64,000 nt of DNA, taken from NCBI RefSeq assembly GCF_001618005.1, contig NZ_LQXA01000034.1:1-64000 (forward strand), read 5' to 3'. Positions 1-11,503 of this stretch are shown piece after piece (the stretch's first letter is position 1; every line of letters starts with the position of its first letter). A model generated the notes under the pieces. That model saw only the letters and a program-made list of their open reading frames with translations. It had not been told where the DNA came from and ran no database searches. Made by a program: the position numbers and the translations under genes. The DNA is from Clavibacter tessellarius (GTDB taxonomy: Bacteria > Actinomycetota > Actinomycetes > Actinomycetales > Microbacteriaceae).

Positions 1-425
1 TCGACGCCCGCGGCGCGGAGGCGGGCCGCGCCGCCGGAGGACTCGGCGCCCGGGTCGGCGACGGCGTAGGCGACGCGCGCCACTCCGGCCTCGATCAGCG
101 CGGCGGCGCAGGGCCCCGTGCGGCCGGTGTGGTTGCAGGGCTCGAGCGTGACGACGGCGGTCGCTCCGCGCGCCCCGCCCGCGGGCAGCCGCCGGAGCGC
201 GTCGACCTCGGCGTGCGCGGATCCGGCGCCGCGGTGGCGTCCCTCGGCGATGACGCGGCCGCGGGCGTCGAGGATCACGCAGCCGACGCGCGGGTTCGGT
301 CCCCAGGCGGGACCCTCGGCGGCGAGCTCGAGGCCGCGGCGCATCGCGCGCGCGAGCGCGGGATCGCTCACCGCCTGCGCGTGCGGCACCGCCTGGGCGT
401 GCGGTGCCGTCGGGTCGTCGTGCAT
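1..425 (-). CDS. ribD: Riboflavin biosynthesis protein RibD, N-terminal part (cut by window edge)
   Basis: Bifunctional pyrimidine deaminase/reductase of riboflavin synthesis, cytoplasmic. Only the first 141 codons are present, and they cover most of the zinc-dependent deaminase domain. HAEVDAL places the zinc ligand at H71 and the catalytic glutamate at E73; PCNHTGRTGPC supplies the zinc cysteines C97 and C106. The GPNPRVGCV stretch before them is typical of RibD. The reductase domain lies outside the window. The ATG at 425 follows a GAGG Shine-Dalgarno five bases upstream. An FMN riboswitch lies about 70 bases before the start, so expression should fall when FMN is abundant. The call is firm for the part that is visible. 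Confidence 0.93.
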   Translation of the reverse strand, partial: MHDDPTAPHAQAVPHAQAVSDPALARAMRRGLELAAEGPAWGPNPRVGCVILDARGRVIAEGRHRGAGSAHAEVDALRRLPAGGARGATAVVTLEPCNHTGRTGPCAAALIEAGVARVAYAVADPGAESSGGAARLRAAGV

Positions 426-496
426 GGTGTCCTCGTCCGTGGATGGACTCCGGGCGCGGTCGACGGACCTCGACGCCGGCAGGGTCGCTGGCGCCG

Positions 497-638
497 CGTG
501 CTGCCTCCCATCCGGACTCTCACCGTCGGTCCCGGATTCCCACCGGATCGGCGGACGAGGCTCCCGGGGACCCGGTCGCGCATCGTCCGTTCGCGGACTG
601 TCACCGCCGGCTCGGATTTCCACCGACCCCGGAGCACG
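497..638 (-). promoter_or_regulatory. FMN riboswitch (RFN element) controlling ribD
   Basis: Read on the minus strand, the leader carries the conserved FMN aptamer segments in order: GGTGGAAATCCGAGCCGGCGG, shortened here to its core GAAATCCGAGCCGGCGG, then GACAGTCCGCGA, a variable arm, GGTGGGAATCCGGGACCGACGG in the same pattern, GAGAGTCCGGATGGGAGGCAG. The closing stem P1 pairs CGTGCT (638-633) with AGCACG (502-497). It sits in the leader of ribD. About 70 bases separate it from the start codon, with the RBS (GAGG) close to the end, so either termination or RBS sequestration is possible. I did not find a clear T-tract terminator. Confidence 0.93.
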
Positions 639-733
639 TGTATCCCTCGAGATTAGCTCACGGGGCGGGGAGGACCGCCGCCGATGACGGGATGCGTCGC
701 GGAGCGGCTGTGCGGCGCGGGTGCGGGAGGGCG

Positions 734-3486
<2,753 letters not shown>

Positions 3487-4614
3487 CTAACGGCGGTGCT
3501 CGCCGCGCAGCCGGAGCAGGACCCGTCGCAGCCCGCGCGACCGGGCGTACCGCTCCCGGGCCCGTTCGCGCTCCTCCTCCTCGAGGATCCGGCGGGCCGC
3601 GTCGAGCTCCGCGAGCCGCTCCTCCTCCAGCTGCTCGGGCGTGAGGTCGCGCGCGTCGATGCCCTTGTCGGCCATGCCCACGGCGATCCACGACGCGCAG
3701 ATCAGGATGACCTGGCAGATCAGGTTGAACCAGATCAGCAGGCCGATGATCACCGCGAACGACGCGAGCAGCGGGTTCCGGCTCGCCCCGCCGAGGAGCG
3801 CCGTGCCGAGCACCTTGAGGACGCCCATGGCGACGCCGCCGAGGAGCGCGCCCTGCAGGAGCTGCGGTCGCGGGATCCGGACGCCCGAGAGGATCCGGTA
3901 GGCGCCCGCCAGCACGGCCGTGTCGAGCGCGAGCACGAGCGCGAGGCCCACGGTGCGGCCGACGACGATCGCGAGCAGCGAGTCCTCGCGCACCTGCACG
4001 AGGCCGAAGACGAAGCCCAGGAGGCCCGTGCTCACGACCGACAGGGCGGCCGAGAGCAGCATCGCGAGCGCGAACACCAGGGCGAGCCCCAGGTCCTTCA
4101 CCTTGAGGAGCAGGAAGAACGTGGTGGGCGGCGGCAGCTGGAAGATGCGGCGCACGGAGTCGCGCGTCGAGGCCAGCCAGCCGAGCGCGGTGACCAGTAG
4201 GCCGATGGAGCCGATGATCCCCGTCGTCCGCACCGCATCGGACGCGAGCAGCGCCTCCGGGTCCTTGATCGCCCCGCCCGGGCCGAACAACCCGGGCACC
4301 GCGCCCTGGATGAGCGTGAGCAGCGACTCGAGCAGCGCCGGGTTGCCCGCCAGCACGGATCCCGCGACCGAGAAGCCGACCGCGAGGGCCGCGAACACCG
4401 CGAAGACCGCCTGGTACGACATGCCGGCGGCGAGGATCGGCCCGCCCGCGGCCCCGTAGGCGAGGAACACCCGCACGGGCTTGAGCTCCATGACCCGGGC
4501 GATCAGTGCGGGGATGCCGGTGGGGGCCGGTCCGTCGGCGGACGGCGTCGCCCCCGTCGCGGGGGAGCCGGGTGCGGGGCGCTCGGGCCGTCCGCGGCCG
4601 TCGGGGGCGGTCAT
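3487..4614 (-). CDS. YihY/BrkB-family integral membrane protein
   Basis: A 375-residue inner-membrane protein of the YihY/virulence factor BrkB family (formerly ribonuclease BN-like), whose biochemical role is unsettled. After a Pro/Gly/Ala-rich cytoplasmic tail of about 35 residues come roughly six hydrophobic segments, with family features such as GMSYQAVFAVFAALAVGFS, the RDSVRRIFQLP loop and LLIWFNLICQVILICASW. The C-terminal 60 residues form a charged, Glu/Arg-rich helix (TPEQLEEERLAELDAARR). The ATG at 4614 is preferred over farther upstream starts because TATCCT (4621-4626, minus strand) is placed six bases before it. It is divergent from ptsI. Confidence 0.85.
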   Translation of the reverse strand: MTAPDGRGRPERPAPGSPATGATPSADGPAPTGIPALIARVMELKPVRVFLAYGAAGGPILAAGMSYQAVFAVFAALAVGFSVAGSVLAGNPALLESLLTLIQGAVPGLFGPGGAIKDPEALLASDAVRTTGIIGSIGLLVTALGWLASTRDSVRRIFQLPPPTTFFLLLKVKDLGLALVFALAMLLSAALSVVSTGLLGFVFGLVQVREDSLLAIVVGRTVGLALVLALDTAVLAGAYRILSGVRIPRPQLLQGALLGGVAMGVLKVLGTALLGGASRNPLLASFAVIIGLLIWFNLICQVILICASWIAVGMADKGIDARDLTPEQLEEERLAELDAARRILEEEERERARERYARSRGLRRVLLRLRGEHRR

Positions 4615-4645
4615 GCCCCGAGGATACGGGCCGCCGGGCCCCTGA

Positions 4646-4651
4646 TAGCGT
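4646..4651 (+). promoter_or_regulatory. Probable -10 box of ptsI
   Basis: TAGCGT on the plus strand in the 122-base gap between the divergent yihY-like gene and ptsI. A start site about seven bases downstream would give a leader near 80 bases ending in GAGGAG (4725-4730) before the GTG of ptsI. No clear -35 hexamer is visible. Confidence 0.4.
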
Positions 4652-4736
4652 GGACGGGCCGTTCCGGCAGCCCCACCGGACAGCCCACCCGCGCACGCCG
4701 TCCGTGCGCGCGGCCGCACCCGAGCGAGGAGTCCCC

Positions 4737-6392
4737 GTGCGCATCACCGGTATCGGAGTCGGACATGGAGTGGCCGTCGGGTCCGTGATGCGGATGCCCG
4801 ACCCGCTCCCCGAGCCCACCACGGATCCCTTCACGGGCGACGCCGCGGCCGAGGTCGCCCGGGTCTCGGAGGCGCTCGCCGCCACGGCCGACGACCTCGC
4901 TGAGCGGGGTGCCCGCGCCGGCGGCGACGCGAAGGACGTGCTCGACGCCCAGTCGCTCATGGCGCGCGACCCCGCGCTCCTCGACTCGGTCGGCCACCTC
5001 GTCGGTCAGGGCCGCTCCGGTGAGCGCGCCGTGTTCGAGGCGTTCGCCACCTTCCAGGAGCTCCTCACGGGCATGGGCGGCTACATGGCCGAGCGCGCGG
5101 CCGACCTCGCGGACGTCGCCCAGCGCGTCATCGCCCGGCTCCGCGGGGTGCCCGCGCCCGGCATCCCCACGGCCGACGCGCCCTTCGTGCTCGTCGCGCG
5201 CGACCTCGCGCCCGCCGACACCGCGCTCCTCGATCTCGACCGCGTGCTCGCCCTCGTCACCACGGACGGCGGCCCCACCAGCCACACCGCGATCCTCGCC
5301 CGCAGCCGCTCCATCCCCGCCATCGTCGGGGCGAGGGGAGCGGCCGACCTCGCGGAGGGCGACGAGGTCGTCGTCGACGCGGCCGCGGGCGTCGTGATCG
5401 CGCACCCGGACGCCGCCCTGCGCCAGGACGCCCTCGACCGGATCCGCGCCCGCGAGGAGGCCCTCGCCGCGCCCCTCACCGACGGCGCGCTGGCCGACGG
5501 CACGCCCGTCCCGCTCCTCGCCAACCTCGGATCCCCGGCCGAGGCGGCGCGCGCCGTCGAGCTCGGCGCCGAGGGAGTGGGCCTCTTCCGCACCGAGTTC
5601 CTGTTCCTCGACGCCGCCGAGGCGCCGTCCGTCGCGGAGCAGACCGTGCAGTACACGGCCCTCCTCGCGGCCTTCCCCGGCCGCAAGGTCGTCGTCCGCG
5701 CGCTCGACGCCGGCGCCGACAAGCCGCTCGCGTTCCTCACCGGCGCGCACGAGGAGAACCCCGCGCTCGGCCTCCGCGGCCTCCGCGCCCTGCGCGCCGC
5801 CCCCGAGATCCTCCGCGACCAGCTCACGGCCCTCGCCGCCGCGGACGCCGCCACCGACGCCGACCTCTGGGTCATGGCGCCCATGGTCGCCGACGCCGAG
5901 GAGGCCGCCTGGTTCGTCGACCTCGGCCGGGAGCTGGGCCTCCGCACCGTCGGCGTGATGGCCGAGGTGCCGTCGCTCGCGCTCCTCGCCGACCAGGTCG
6001 TCGAGGTCGCCGACTTCGTGAGCATCGGCACCAACGACCTCACGCAGTACACGATGGCCGCCGACCGGATGCTCGGCTCCGTCGCGTCCTACCAGGACCC
6101 GTGGCACCCGGCCGTCCTCCGCCTCGTACGCGCGCTGGGCGACGCGGGCCGGGCGTCCGGCACGCCCGTCGGCATCTGCGGCGAGGCGGCGGCGGATCCG
6201 CTCCTCGCCGTCGTCCTCGTGGGCCTCGGCGCGACGAGCCTCTCGATGACCCCGGCCGCCCTCGCGGACGTCCGCCTCGAGCTCGGCCGCCGCACCCTCG
6301 ACGACGCCCGCTCGGCCGCCGAGGCCGTGCTCACCACGCGCACGGCCACGGAGGCGCGCGCCGCCGCCGAGCGGATCCTCGCCGACCGCTGA
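4737..6392 (+). CDS. ptsI: PTS Enzyme I (phosphoenolpyruvate-protein phosphotransferase)
   Basis: Cytoplasmic Enzyme I, which takes phosphate from PEP and passes it to HPr as the first step of the sugar phosphotransferase system. It has 551 residues, slightly shorter than the E. coli enzyme. The N-terminal half includes the HPr-binding helices and the phosphohistidine loop GGPTSHTAILARS with H183. The C-terminal TIM-barrel shows EGVGLFRTEFLF, NPALGLRGLRAL, the PEP-site FVSIGTNDLTQYT and GICGEAAADPLLA with the catalytic cysteine. The GTG at 4737 is six bases past a GAGGAG Shine-Dalgarno. HPr is not next to it. It can serve the EIIA/EIIB pair at 23.3-24.0 kb. Confidence 0.95.
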   Translation: MRITGIGVGHGVAVGSVMRMPDPLPEPTTDPFTGDAAAEVARVSEALAATADDLAERGARAGGDAKDVLDAQSLMARDPALLDSVGHLVGQGRSGERAVFEAFATFQELLTGMGGYMAERAADLADVAQRVIARLRGVPAPGIPTADAPFVLVARDLAPADTALLDLDRVLALVTTDGGPTSHTAILARSRSIPAIVGARGAADLAEGDEVVVDAAAGVVIAHPDAALRQDALDRIRAREEALAAPLTDGALADGTPVPLLANLGSPAEAARAVELGAEGVGLFRTEFLFLDAAEAPSVAEQTVQYTALLAAFPGRKVVVRALDAGADKPLAFLTGAHEENPALGLRGLRALRAAPEILRDQLTALAAADAATDADLWVMAPMVADAEEAAWFVDLGRELGLRTVGVMAEVPSLALLADQVVEVADFVSIGTNDLTQYTMAADRMLGSVASYQDPWHPAVLRLVRALGDAGRASGTPVGICGEAAADPLLAVVLVGLGATSLSMTPAALADVRLELGRRTLDDARSAAEAVLTTRTATEARAAAERILADR

Positions 6393-6429
6393 TCGGCGGC
6401 CCGGGCGACGCGCACCCGGACACGACGAC

Positions 6430-6459
6430 GGCCCCGCCGCTCCGAGGAGCGGCGGGGCC
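6430..6459. terminator. Bidirectional terminator between ptsI and sdhB
   Basis: A perfect 14-bp inverted repeat, GGCCCCGCCGCTCC / GGAGCGGCGGGGCC, with a two-base centre (in practice a four-base loop), lies in the 92-base gap between the convergent ptsI and sdhB stop codons. There is no T-tract on either side, as is common in high-GC actinobacteria. Confidence 0.8.
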
Positions 6460-6484
6460 GTGCGCGTGCGGGGGAGCGGCGGCG

Positions 6485-7246
6485 CTACGCCTTGCCGCGC
6501 ATGATCGCCTGCTTGACCTCGGCGATCGCCTGCGTCACCTGGATGCCGCGCGGGCACGCCTCGGAGCAGTTGAAGGTCGTGCGGCAGCGCCACACGCCCT
6601 CCTTGTCGTTGAGGATGTCGAGGCGCACGTTCGACTCGTCGCGCGAGTCGAAGATGAAGCGGTGCGCGTTGACGATGGCGGCCGGGCCGAAGTACTGGCC
6701 GTCGGTCCAGAACACGGGGCACGACGACGTGCACGCGGCGCACAGGATGCACTTGGTGGTGTCGTCGAAGCGGGCGCGCTCGGCGGCGGACTGGATCCGC
6801 TCCTTGCCCTTCTCCGGCTTCGTGTTGGAGATGAGGAAGGGCTGCACGTCGCGGAACGACTCGAAGAACGGCTCCATGTCGACGACGAGGTCCTTCTCCA
6901 GCGGCAGGCCCTTGATGGCCTCCACGTAGATGGGCTGGTCGATGTCGAGGTCCTTGATGAGCGTCTTGCAGGCCAGGCGGTTGCGCCCGTTGATGCGCAT
7001 CGCGTCGGATCCGCACACGCCGTGCGCGCAGGAGCGGCGGAAGGTCAGCGACCCGTCCTGCTCCCACTTGATCTTGTGCAGCGCGTCGAGGACGCGATCG
7101 GTCGGGTACACCTCGACGTCGAAGTCCTCCCACCTCGGCTCGGCGTCCTGGCCGGGGATGAAGCGGCGGATGATGAGGGTCACCGTGAAGGTGGGGATGG
7201 CCGAGGCCTCTCCGGCGGGGGGTGCGTCCAGGGTTGCGGTGCTCAC
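6485..7246 (-). CDS. sdhB: Succinate dehydrogenase iron-sulfur subunit
   Basis: Iron-sulfur subunit of complex II, carrying electrons from SdhA to the membrane quinone site; 253 residues. The [2Fe-2S] motif is CAHGVCGSDAMRING...LAC, with Asp in the third ligand position, as in E. coli SdhB. The [4Fe-4S]/[3Fe-4S] motifs are CILCAACTSSCP and CRTTFNCSEACPRGI. It is the last gene of sdhCDAB, 58 bases after sdhA, and is followed by a strong hairpin. The start GTG/ATG region at 7246 gives the usual short N-terminal tail before the ferredoxin fold. Confidence 0.95.
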   Translation of the reverse strand: MSTATLDAPPAGEASAIPTFTVTLIIRRFIPGQDAEPRWEDFDVEVYPTDRVLDALHKIKWEQDGSLTFRRSCAHGVCGSDAMRINGRNRLACKTLIKDLDIDQPIYVEAIKGLPLEKDLVVDMEPFFESFRDVQPFLISNTKPEKGKERIQSAAERARFDDTTKCILCAACTSSCPVFWTDGQYFGPAAIVNAHRFIFDSRDESNVRLDILNDKEGVWRCRTTFNCSEACPRGIQVTQAIAEVKQAIMRGKA

Positions 7247-7304
7247 GGGTGCGTTCCTATTCCGTAGGTGGTGCGGTGATGTGCGGCGGCGCTGACCCCG
7301 CGGG

Positions 7305-9128
7305 TCAGTACTTCCGCTCCATCGGCTGGTAGTTCGTGATGACCACGGGCTTCGTGCTCAGCTTGATGTGGTCGCCGGCGTCGGTGCTGTGCGCGTCGCC
7401 GGTGAGGTACGCCATGGTGTGGACCATGTAGTTCTCGTCGTCCCGCTTGGGGAAGTCCTCGCGGAAGTGGCCGCCGCGGCTCTCCTTGCGGTACATCGCC
7501 GAGTACACGACGACCTCCGCCAGGTCGAGCAGGAAGCCGAGCTCGATGGCCTCGAGCAGGTCGGTGTTGAAGCGCTGGCCCTTGTCCTGCACCTGGATGT
7601 TCGTGTACCGCTCGCGCAGGTCGGCGATCACCTTGGTGACCTCGATCAGCGTGTCCTCGGTGCGGAACACCTGGGCGTTGCGGTCCATCGACTCCTGCAG
7701 CTCGCGACGGAGCGTCGAGATGCGCTCGGTGCCGTTGGAGTTCCGCGCACCCTCGACGAGGCCCTTCACGAAGTCGGCCGCGTCGGCGGGCAGCGGCGTG
7801 AAGTCGACCGTCTTGACGTACTCGGCCGCGTAGTTGCCCGCCCGCTTGCCGAACACGTTGATGTCGAGGAGCGAGTTGGTGCCGAGGCGGTTGGATCCGT
7901 GGACCGACACGCACGCGCACTCGCCGGCCGCGTAGAGGCCGGGCACCACGGTCGTGTTGTCCGAGAGGACCTCGGCCTTGATGTTCGTGGGGATGCCGCC
8001 CATCGCGTAGTGCGCGGTGGGGAGCACGGGCACGGGCTCCGTGTAGGGCTCGACTCCCAGGTACGTGCGCGCGAACTCGGTGATGTCCGGGAGCTTCGCG
8101 TCGATGACGGCGGGCTCGAGGTGCGTGATGTCGAGGTAGACGTAGTCCTTGTTCGGGCCCGCGCCGCGCCCCTCGCGGATCTCCGTGGCCATGCACCGGG
8201 CGACGATGTCGCGGGGCGCGAGGTCCTTGATGGTGGGGGCGTAGCGCTCCATGAAGCGCTCGCCCTCGCTGTTGCGGAGGATCGCGCCCTCGCCGCGCGC
8301 CGCCTCCGACAGGAGGATGCCGAGGCCCGCGAGGCCGGTCGGGTGGAACTGGAAGAACTCCATGTCCTCGAGCGGCAGGCCCTTGCGCCAGATGATCCCG
8401 ACGCCGTCGCCCGTGAGGGTGTGCGCGTTCGAGGTGGTCTTGTAGATCTTGCCGAAGCCGCCCGTGGCGAAGATGACGGCCTTCGACTGGAAGACGTGGA
8501 TCTCGCCGGTCGAGAGCTCGAGCGCCACGACGCCCGCGGGCTGCTCCTTGCCGTCGACCTCGGCCATGACGAGGTCGAGCACGTAGAACTCGTTGAAGAA
8601 GTTGATGCCGAACTTGACGCAGTTCTGGTACAGCGTCTGCAGGATCATGTGGCCCGTGCGGTCGGCCGCGTAGCACGAGCGGCGGACCGGGCTCTTGCCG
8701 TGGTCGGCCGTGTGGCCGCCGAAGCGGCGCTGGTCGATCTTGCCGTCGGGCGTGCGGTTGAACGGGAGGCCCATGTTCTCGAGGTCGATGACCGCGTCGA
8801 TGGCCTCCTTGGCGAGGATCTCCGCCGCGTCCTGGTCGACGAGGTAGTCGCCGCCCTTGACGGTGTCGAAGGTGTGCCACTCCCAGCTGTCCTCCTCGAC
8901 GTTCGCCAGCGCCGCGGCCATGCCGCCCTGCGCCGCGCCCGTGTGCGAGCGGGTGGGGTAGAGCTTCGAGATGACGGCCGTGTTCGCCTGCGGTCCCGCC
9001 TCGATCGCCGCGCGCATGCCGGCGCCGCCCGCACCCACGATCACGATGTCGAACTGGTGGTAGTGGACGCCGTCCACGATGGTGCTCGTGGAGGGCTCGG
9101 AACCGGGGGTCGCGGTGTCAGTGGTCAC
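7305..9128 (-). CDS. sdhA: Succinate dehydrogenase flavoprotein subunit
   Basis: Catalytic flavoprotein of complex II, oxidising succinate to fumarate at the inner face of the membrane; 607 residues. The Rossmann motif GAGGAG is at residues 32-37. The flavin-attachment motif [13 protein letters not shown] has H62 as the expected covalent FAD ligand. [20 protein letters not shown] and the active-site segment [14 protein letters not shown] are conserved, as is [12 protein letters not shown]. The C-terminal helical domain ends with the typical [15 protein letters not shown], close to mycobacterial SdhA. It lies between sdhD and sdhB in one operon. Confidence 0.96.
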   Translation of the reverse strand: MTTDTATPGSEPSTSTIVDGVHYHQFDIVIVGAGGAGMRAAIEAGPQANTAVISKLYPTRSHTGAAQGGMAAALANVEEDSWEWHTFDTVKGGDYLVDQDAAEILAKEAIDAVIDLENMGLPFNRTPDGKIDQRRFGGHTADHGKSPVRRSCYAADRTGHMILQTLYQNCVKFGINFFNEFYVLDLVMAEVDGKEQPAGVVALELSTGEIHVFQSKAVIFATGGFGKIYKTTSNAHTLTGDGVGIIWRKGLPLEDMEFFQFHPTGLAGLGILLSEAARGEGAILRNSEGERFMERYAPTIKDLAPRDIVARCMATEIREGRGAGPNKDYVYLDITHLEPAVIDAKLPDITEFARTYLGVEPYTEPVPVLPTAHYAMGGIPTNIKAEVLSDNTTVVPGLYAAGECACVSVHGSNRLGTNSLLDINVFGKRAGNYAAEYVKTVDFTPLPADAADFVKGLVEGARNSNGTERISTLRRELQESMDRNAQVFRTEDTLIEVTKVIADLRERYTNIQVQDKGQRFNTDLLEAIELGFLLDLAEVVVYSAMYRKESRGGHFREDFPKRDDENYMVHTMAYLTGDAHSTDAGDHIKLSTKPVVITNYQPMERKY

Positions 9129-9162
9129 GGGCTTCTTTCTCGAGGCGGATGGGCGGCGGGGA

Positions 9163-9624
9163 TCAGATGTCGCCGCAGAAGGAGGGCAGGAGGTCCGCGG
9201 GCTGGCCGGCGGGGCACGGGTCGAACGTGAAGACCACGAGCGTGCCGAGCACGATGAGGACCACCGTGGACGCGACGAGCGCGCCCTTGAGGATCGTCCG
9301 GGTGCGGGGCGACGCGGCGTAGTCGTTGACGAGCGTGCGCATGCCGTTGGCGCCGTGGATGACCGCGAGCCAGAGCAGCGCGATGTCCCACACCTTCCAG
9401 AACGGGTCCGACAGCTTGCCGCCGACGAACGCGAAGTCGATGGCCTTGATGCCCTCGCCGTTGATGAGGTTGACGTAGAGGTGGCCGAAGATGAGCACGA
9501 CGAGCACGACGCCCGAGGCGCGCATGTACATCCAGCCCCACTTCTCCCAGTTGATCCCGCCCTGGGGGCGCGGACGCGGCTGGCGCGGACGCTCGATGCT
9601 CACCTGCTGTGCGATGTCACTCAT
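9163..9624 (-). CDS. sdhD: Succinate dehydrogenase membrane anchor subunit D
   Basis: Second membrane anchor of complex II; 153 residues with three hydrophobic segments (about 48-68, 88-106 and 122-143). The segment [17 protein letters not shown] is the family signature containing a quinone/haem-region histidine. The ATG at 9624 (MSDIAQQ) is chosen; it starts two bases after the sdhC stop codon, so the two anchors are co-translated. An ATG four codons upstream would overlap sdhC and is less likely. The hydrophilic N-terminus of about 40 residues carries a Pro/Arg-rich stretch. Confidence 0.9.
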   Translation of the reverse strand: MSDIAQQVSIERPRQPRPRPQGGINWEKWGWMYMRASGVVLVVLIFGHLYVNLINGEGIKAIDFAFVGGKLSDPFWKVWDIALLWLAVIHGANGMRTLVNDYAASPRTRTILKGALVASTVVLIVLGTLVVFTFDPCPAGQPADLLPSFCGDI

Positions 9625-9626
9625 GA

Positions 9627-10061
9627 TCAGATCCATCCCGCTTCGCTGAACACGTTCATGAGGTGGCGCGGCACGAAGCCGGCCATGAGCACGACCCACA
9701 GGCCGATGACCACGTAGAACATGAGGCGCTGGTGCTTGGCGCCGAAGCGCCAGAAGTCGATGAGGATGATCCGCAGCCCGTTGAGCGCGTGGAACCCGAT
9801 CGCGCCGACGAGGGCGACCTCGCCGATGCCCATGACGGGGTTCTTGTACGTGCCGATGACCGCGTTGTACGCCTCGGGGCTGACCCGGATGAGGCTCGTG
9901 TCGAGCACGTGCACGAGGAGGAAGAAGAAGATGGACACGCCGGTGATGCGGTGCAGCACCCACGACCACATGCCCTCGCGGCCCCGGTACAGCGTCCCGG
10001 CGGGGACCTTCGGTGCGCGTGAGCTCTGCGGTGCCCGGGTTCCTGCCGTCTTGATGGACAC
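9627..10061 (-). CDS. sdhC: Succinate dehydrogenase cytochrome b556 subunit C
   Basis: First gene of the sdhCDAB operon and the first membrane anchor of complex II; 144 residues. WVLHRITGVSIFFFLLVHVLD is the conserved first-helix region (shown here as HRITGV and the downstream HV), and GAIGFHALNGLRIILID carries the second signature. Three membrane helices are evident. The start is GTG at 10061, preceded by a strong GGGAGGG Shine-Dalgarno seven bases upstream. The leader from the proposed TAGACT -10 box is about 65 bases. Confidence 0.92.
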   Translation of the reverse strand: MSIKTAGTRAPQSSRAPKVPAGTLYRGREGMWSWVLHRITGVSIFFFLLVHVLDTSLIRVSPEAYNAVIGTYKNPVMGIGEVALVGAIGFHALNGLRIILIDFWRFGAKHQRLMFYVVIGLWVVLMAGFVPRHLMNVFSEAGWI

Positions 10062-10132
10062 GGAACGACCCTCCCTGATGCTGGTGCTCCGTGGGCGGAG
10101 CCCCTTCCGCGCCGTCTTTGCGCGTCCTGACG

Positions 10133-10176
10133 AGTCTACGGCCGGTCCCGGGCGGTCGCCCGTTAGGGGACCCTAA
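10133..10176 (-). promoter_or_regulatory. sdh promoter (-10 TAGACT) with upstream palindrome
   Basis: On the minus strand a TAGACT hexamer (10133-10138) precedes sdhC by about 72 bases. Directly upstream, overlapping or abutting the -35 region, is the 14-base palindrome TTAGGGGACCCTAA (10163-10176; 6-bp arms, two-base centre). Its position suits an operator. It is not a 19-bp DtxR/IdeR box, because the half-site spacing differs. Confidence 0.45.
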
Positions 10177-10210
10177 GCGGCGAGGACGACCCGCTGCCCG
10201 GGCGGCGGTG

Positions 10211-11386
10211 TCAGGCGCCGACGGGCACGGCGTCGGGCGCCGTCGGATCCACCGAGGCGAGCGACGACCGGCGCGCGGAGACGGCGCGGCCGTAGTGGCC
10301 GATCAGCTCGTCGCCGATGGTGGCCCACGAGCGGCCGAGGACCGCGCGGCGGCCGGCCTCGCCCATGCGGAGGCGCATCGGCTCGCTGGCGGTCAGCTCG
10401 GCGACCAGCCGCCGCAGGTCCGCGTCCCTCGGGGACGCCGGGTCGAAGAGGAACCCGTCGGTGCCGTGGGCGACGAGGTCGATGGGCCCGCCCGCGTGCG
10501 GGGCGACGACCGGGAGGCCGGAGGCGTGCGCCTCCTGCACCGTCTGCCCGAACGTCTCCTCGGTGCCCGTGTGCACGAACACGTCCATCGCGGCGTACGC
10601 GGCGGCGAGCTCGCGTCCTCCCACCCGCCCGAGCCACGTGACGGGCATGCCCGCGAGGGCGCGTCGGGCGGAGGCCTGGCTCGGGCCGTCGCCCGCGATG
10701 AGGAAGCGGACGCCGGGCAGCCCGCGGAGCGCCTGCAGGCGCTCGAGCTGCTTCTCGGGGGCGATCCGTCCCACGTAGCCGACGACGATCGCGCCGTCCG
10801 GGGCGACCCGGCGGCGGAGCGCGACCGCGTCCCCCATCGCCCGGTTGCGCGGGTGGTAGCGGTCGAGGTCCACGCCGCGGCCCCAGCGTGCGACGCGCTC
10901 GACGCCCGCGGCGGCGAGGTCGGCGGCGGCGGCGCTCGACGGCGCGAGCGTCAGGTCGGCGCCCTGGTGGATCCATCGCACCAGCCGCCACACGTACGGC
11001 GCCGTCGCGGCGAGGCCGTTGCGCCGCGCGTAGCCGGCGACGTCGGTCTGGAACACGGCCACCGACGGGGTGTCGATGCGGGTCGCCGCGGCGATGGCCT
11101 GCGCGCCCAGGAAGAGGGGGGAGGCCGCGTGCAGCACGTCCGGCGCGAAGTCCGTCAGGAGGCGCAGCACCTGGGGGTTCGGGATCCCGACGGGGAACTG
11201 CCGGTAGGCGATGGCGGGCACGCCGTGCACCCGGAAGCCCGCGAACTCCGCGGGCGCCCCGGCGTCGGGGGCGATGACGAGCACCTCGTGCCCGCGGTCC
11301 CGCAGGTGCTCGAGGACACGGCAGACGCTCGTGGTGACGCCGTTGACGGTGGGGAGGAAGCTCTCGCTGACGACGGCTACGCGCAT
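10211..11386 (-). CDS. GT4-family glycosyltransferase, MgtA-like alpha-mannosyltransferase
   Basis: A 391-residue retaining glycosyltransferase with a GT-B fold. The N-terminus MRVAVVSESFLPTVNGVT with the following SVCRVLEHL strongly resembles the GDP-mannose-dependent mannosyltransferase MgtA of corynebacteria and mycobacteria, which mannosylates glycolipids at the cytoplasmic membrane face. The C-terminal donor domain shows VGYVGRIAPEKQLERL, FLIAGDGPS and the E-x7-E loop TEETFGQTVQEAHASGLPVV. It is divergent from a mannose-1-phosphate guanylyltransferase gene, which would supply GDP-mannose and supports a mannose donor. TAGCGT (11394-11399, minus strand) sits seven bases before the ATG, suggesting a leaderless message. 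The acceptor is unknown. Confidence 0.75.
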   Translation of the reverse strand: MRVAVVSESFLPTVNGVTTSVCRVLEHLRDRGHEVLVIAPDAGAPAEFAGFRVHGVPAIAYRQFPVGIPNPQVLRLLTDFAPDVLHAASPLFLGAQAIAAATRIDTPSVAVFQTDVAGYARRNGLAATAPYVWRLVRWIHQGADLTLAPSSAAAADLAAAGVERVARWGRGVDLDRYHPRNRAMGDAVALRRRVAPDGAIVVGYVGRIAPEKQLERLQALRGLPGVRFLIAGDGPSQASARRALAGMPVTWLGRVGGRELAAAYAAMDVFVHTGTEETFGQTVQEAHASGLPVVAPHAGGPIDLVAHGTDGFLFDPASPRDADLRRLVAELTASEPMRLRMGEAGRRAVLGRSWATIGDELIGHYGRAVSARRSSLASVDPTAPDAVPVGA

Positions 11387-11491
11387 GCCGCCGACGCTAG
11401 GCACCGGCGCCCAATACGGCCCCGCGGCGTCGTGAACGCGCCCTTGCCGGCGCGTGAACTCGGCGCATCCAGCGGGCTCCGGGCCCTCTAC

Positions 11492-11497
11492 TAGGGT
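11492..11497 (+). promoter_or_regulatory. Leaderless-type -10 box of manC
   Basis: TAGGGT lies six bases before the ATG of the mannose-1-phosphate guanylyltransferase gene. The same intergenic region carries TAGCGT for the divergent glycosyltransferase and a direct repeat CGTGAAC at 11431-11437 and 11453-11459, 22 bases apart, between the two promoters. Confidence 0.5.
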
Positions 11498-11503
11498 GGG
11501 CCC

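Noticed and set aside
4611-7133. Long open frame opposite ptsI
   Set aside because: High GC removes stop codons from shadow frames. Its composition (His/Gly/Arg/Asp-rich) and lack of motifs contrast with the intact ptsI on the other strand.
6485-7246. Defective [2Fe-2S] site in SdhB (Asp instead of third Cys)
   Set aside because: E. coli SdhB has the same Asp, so it is a known functional variant.
10163-10176. DtxR/IdeR iron box upstream of sdh
   Set aside because: TTAGG and CCTAA half-sites are present, but only four bases apart. The known 19-bp box has nine bases between these halves.
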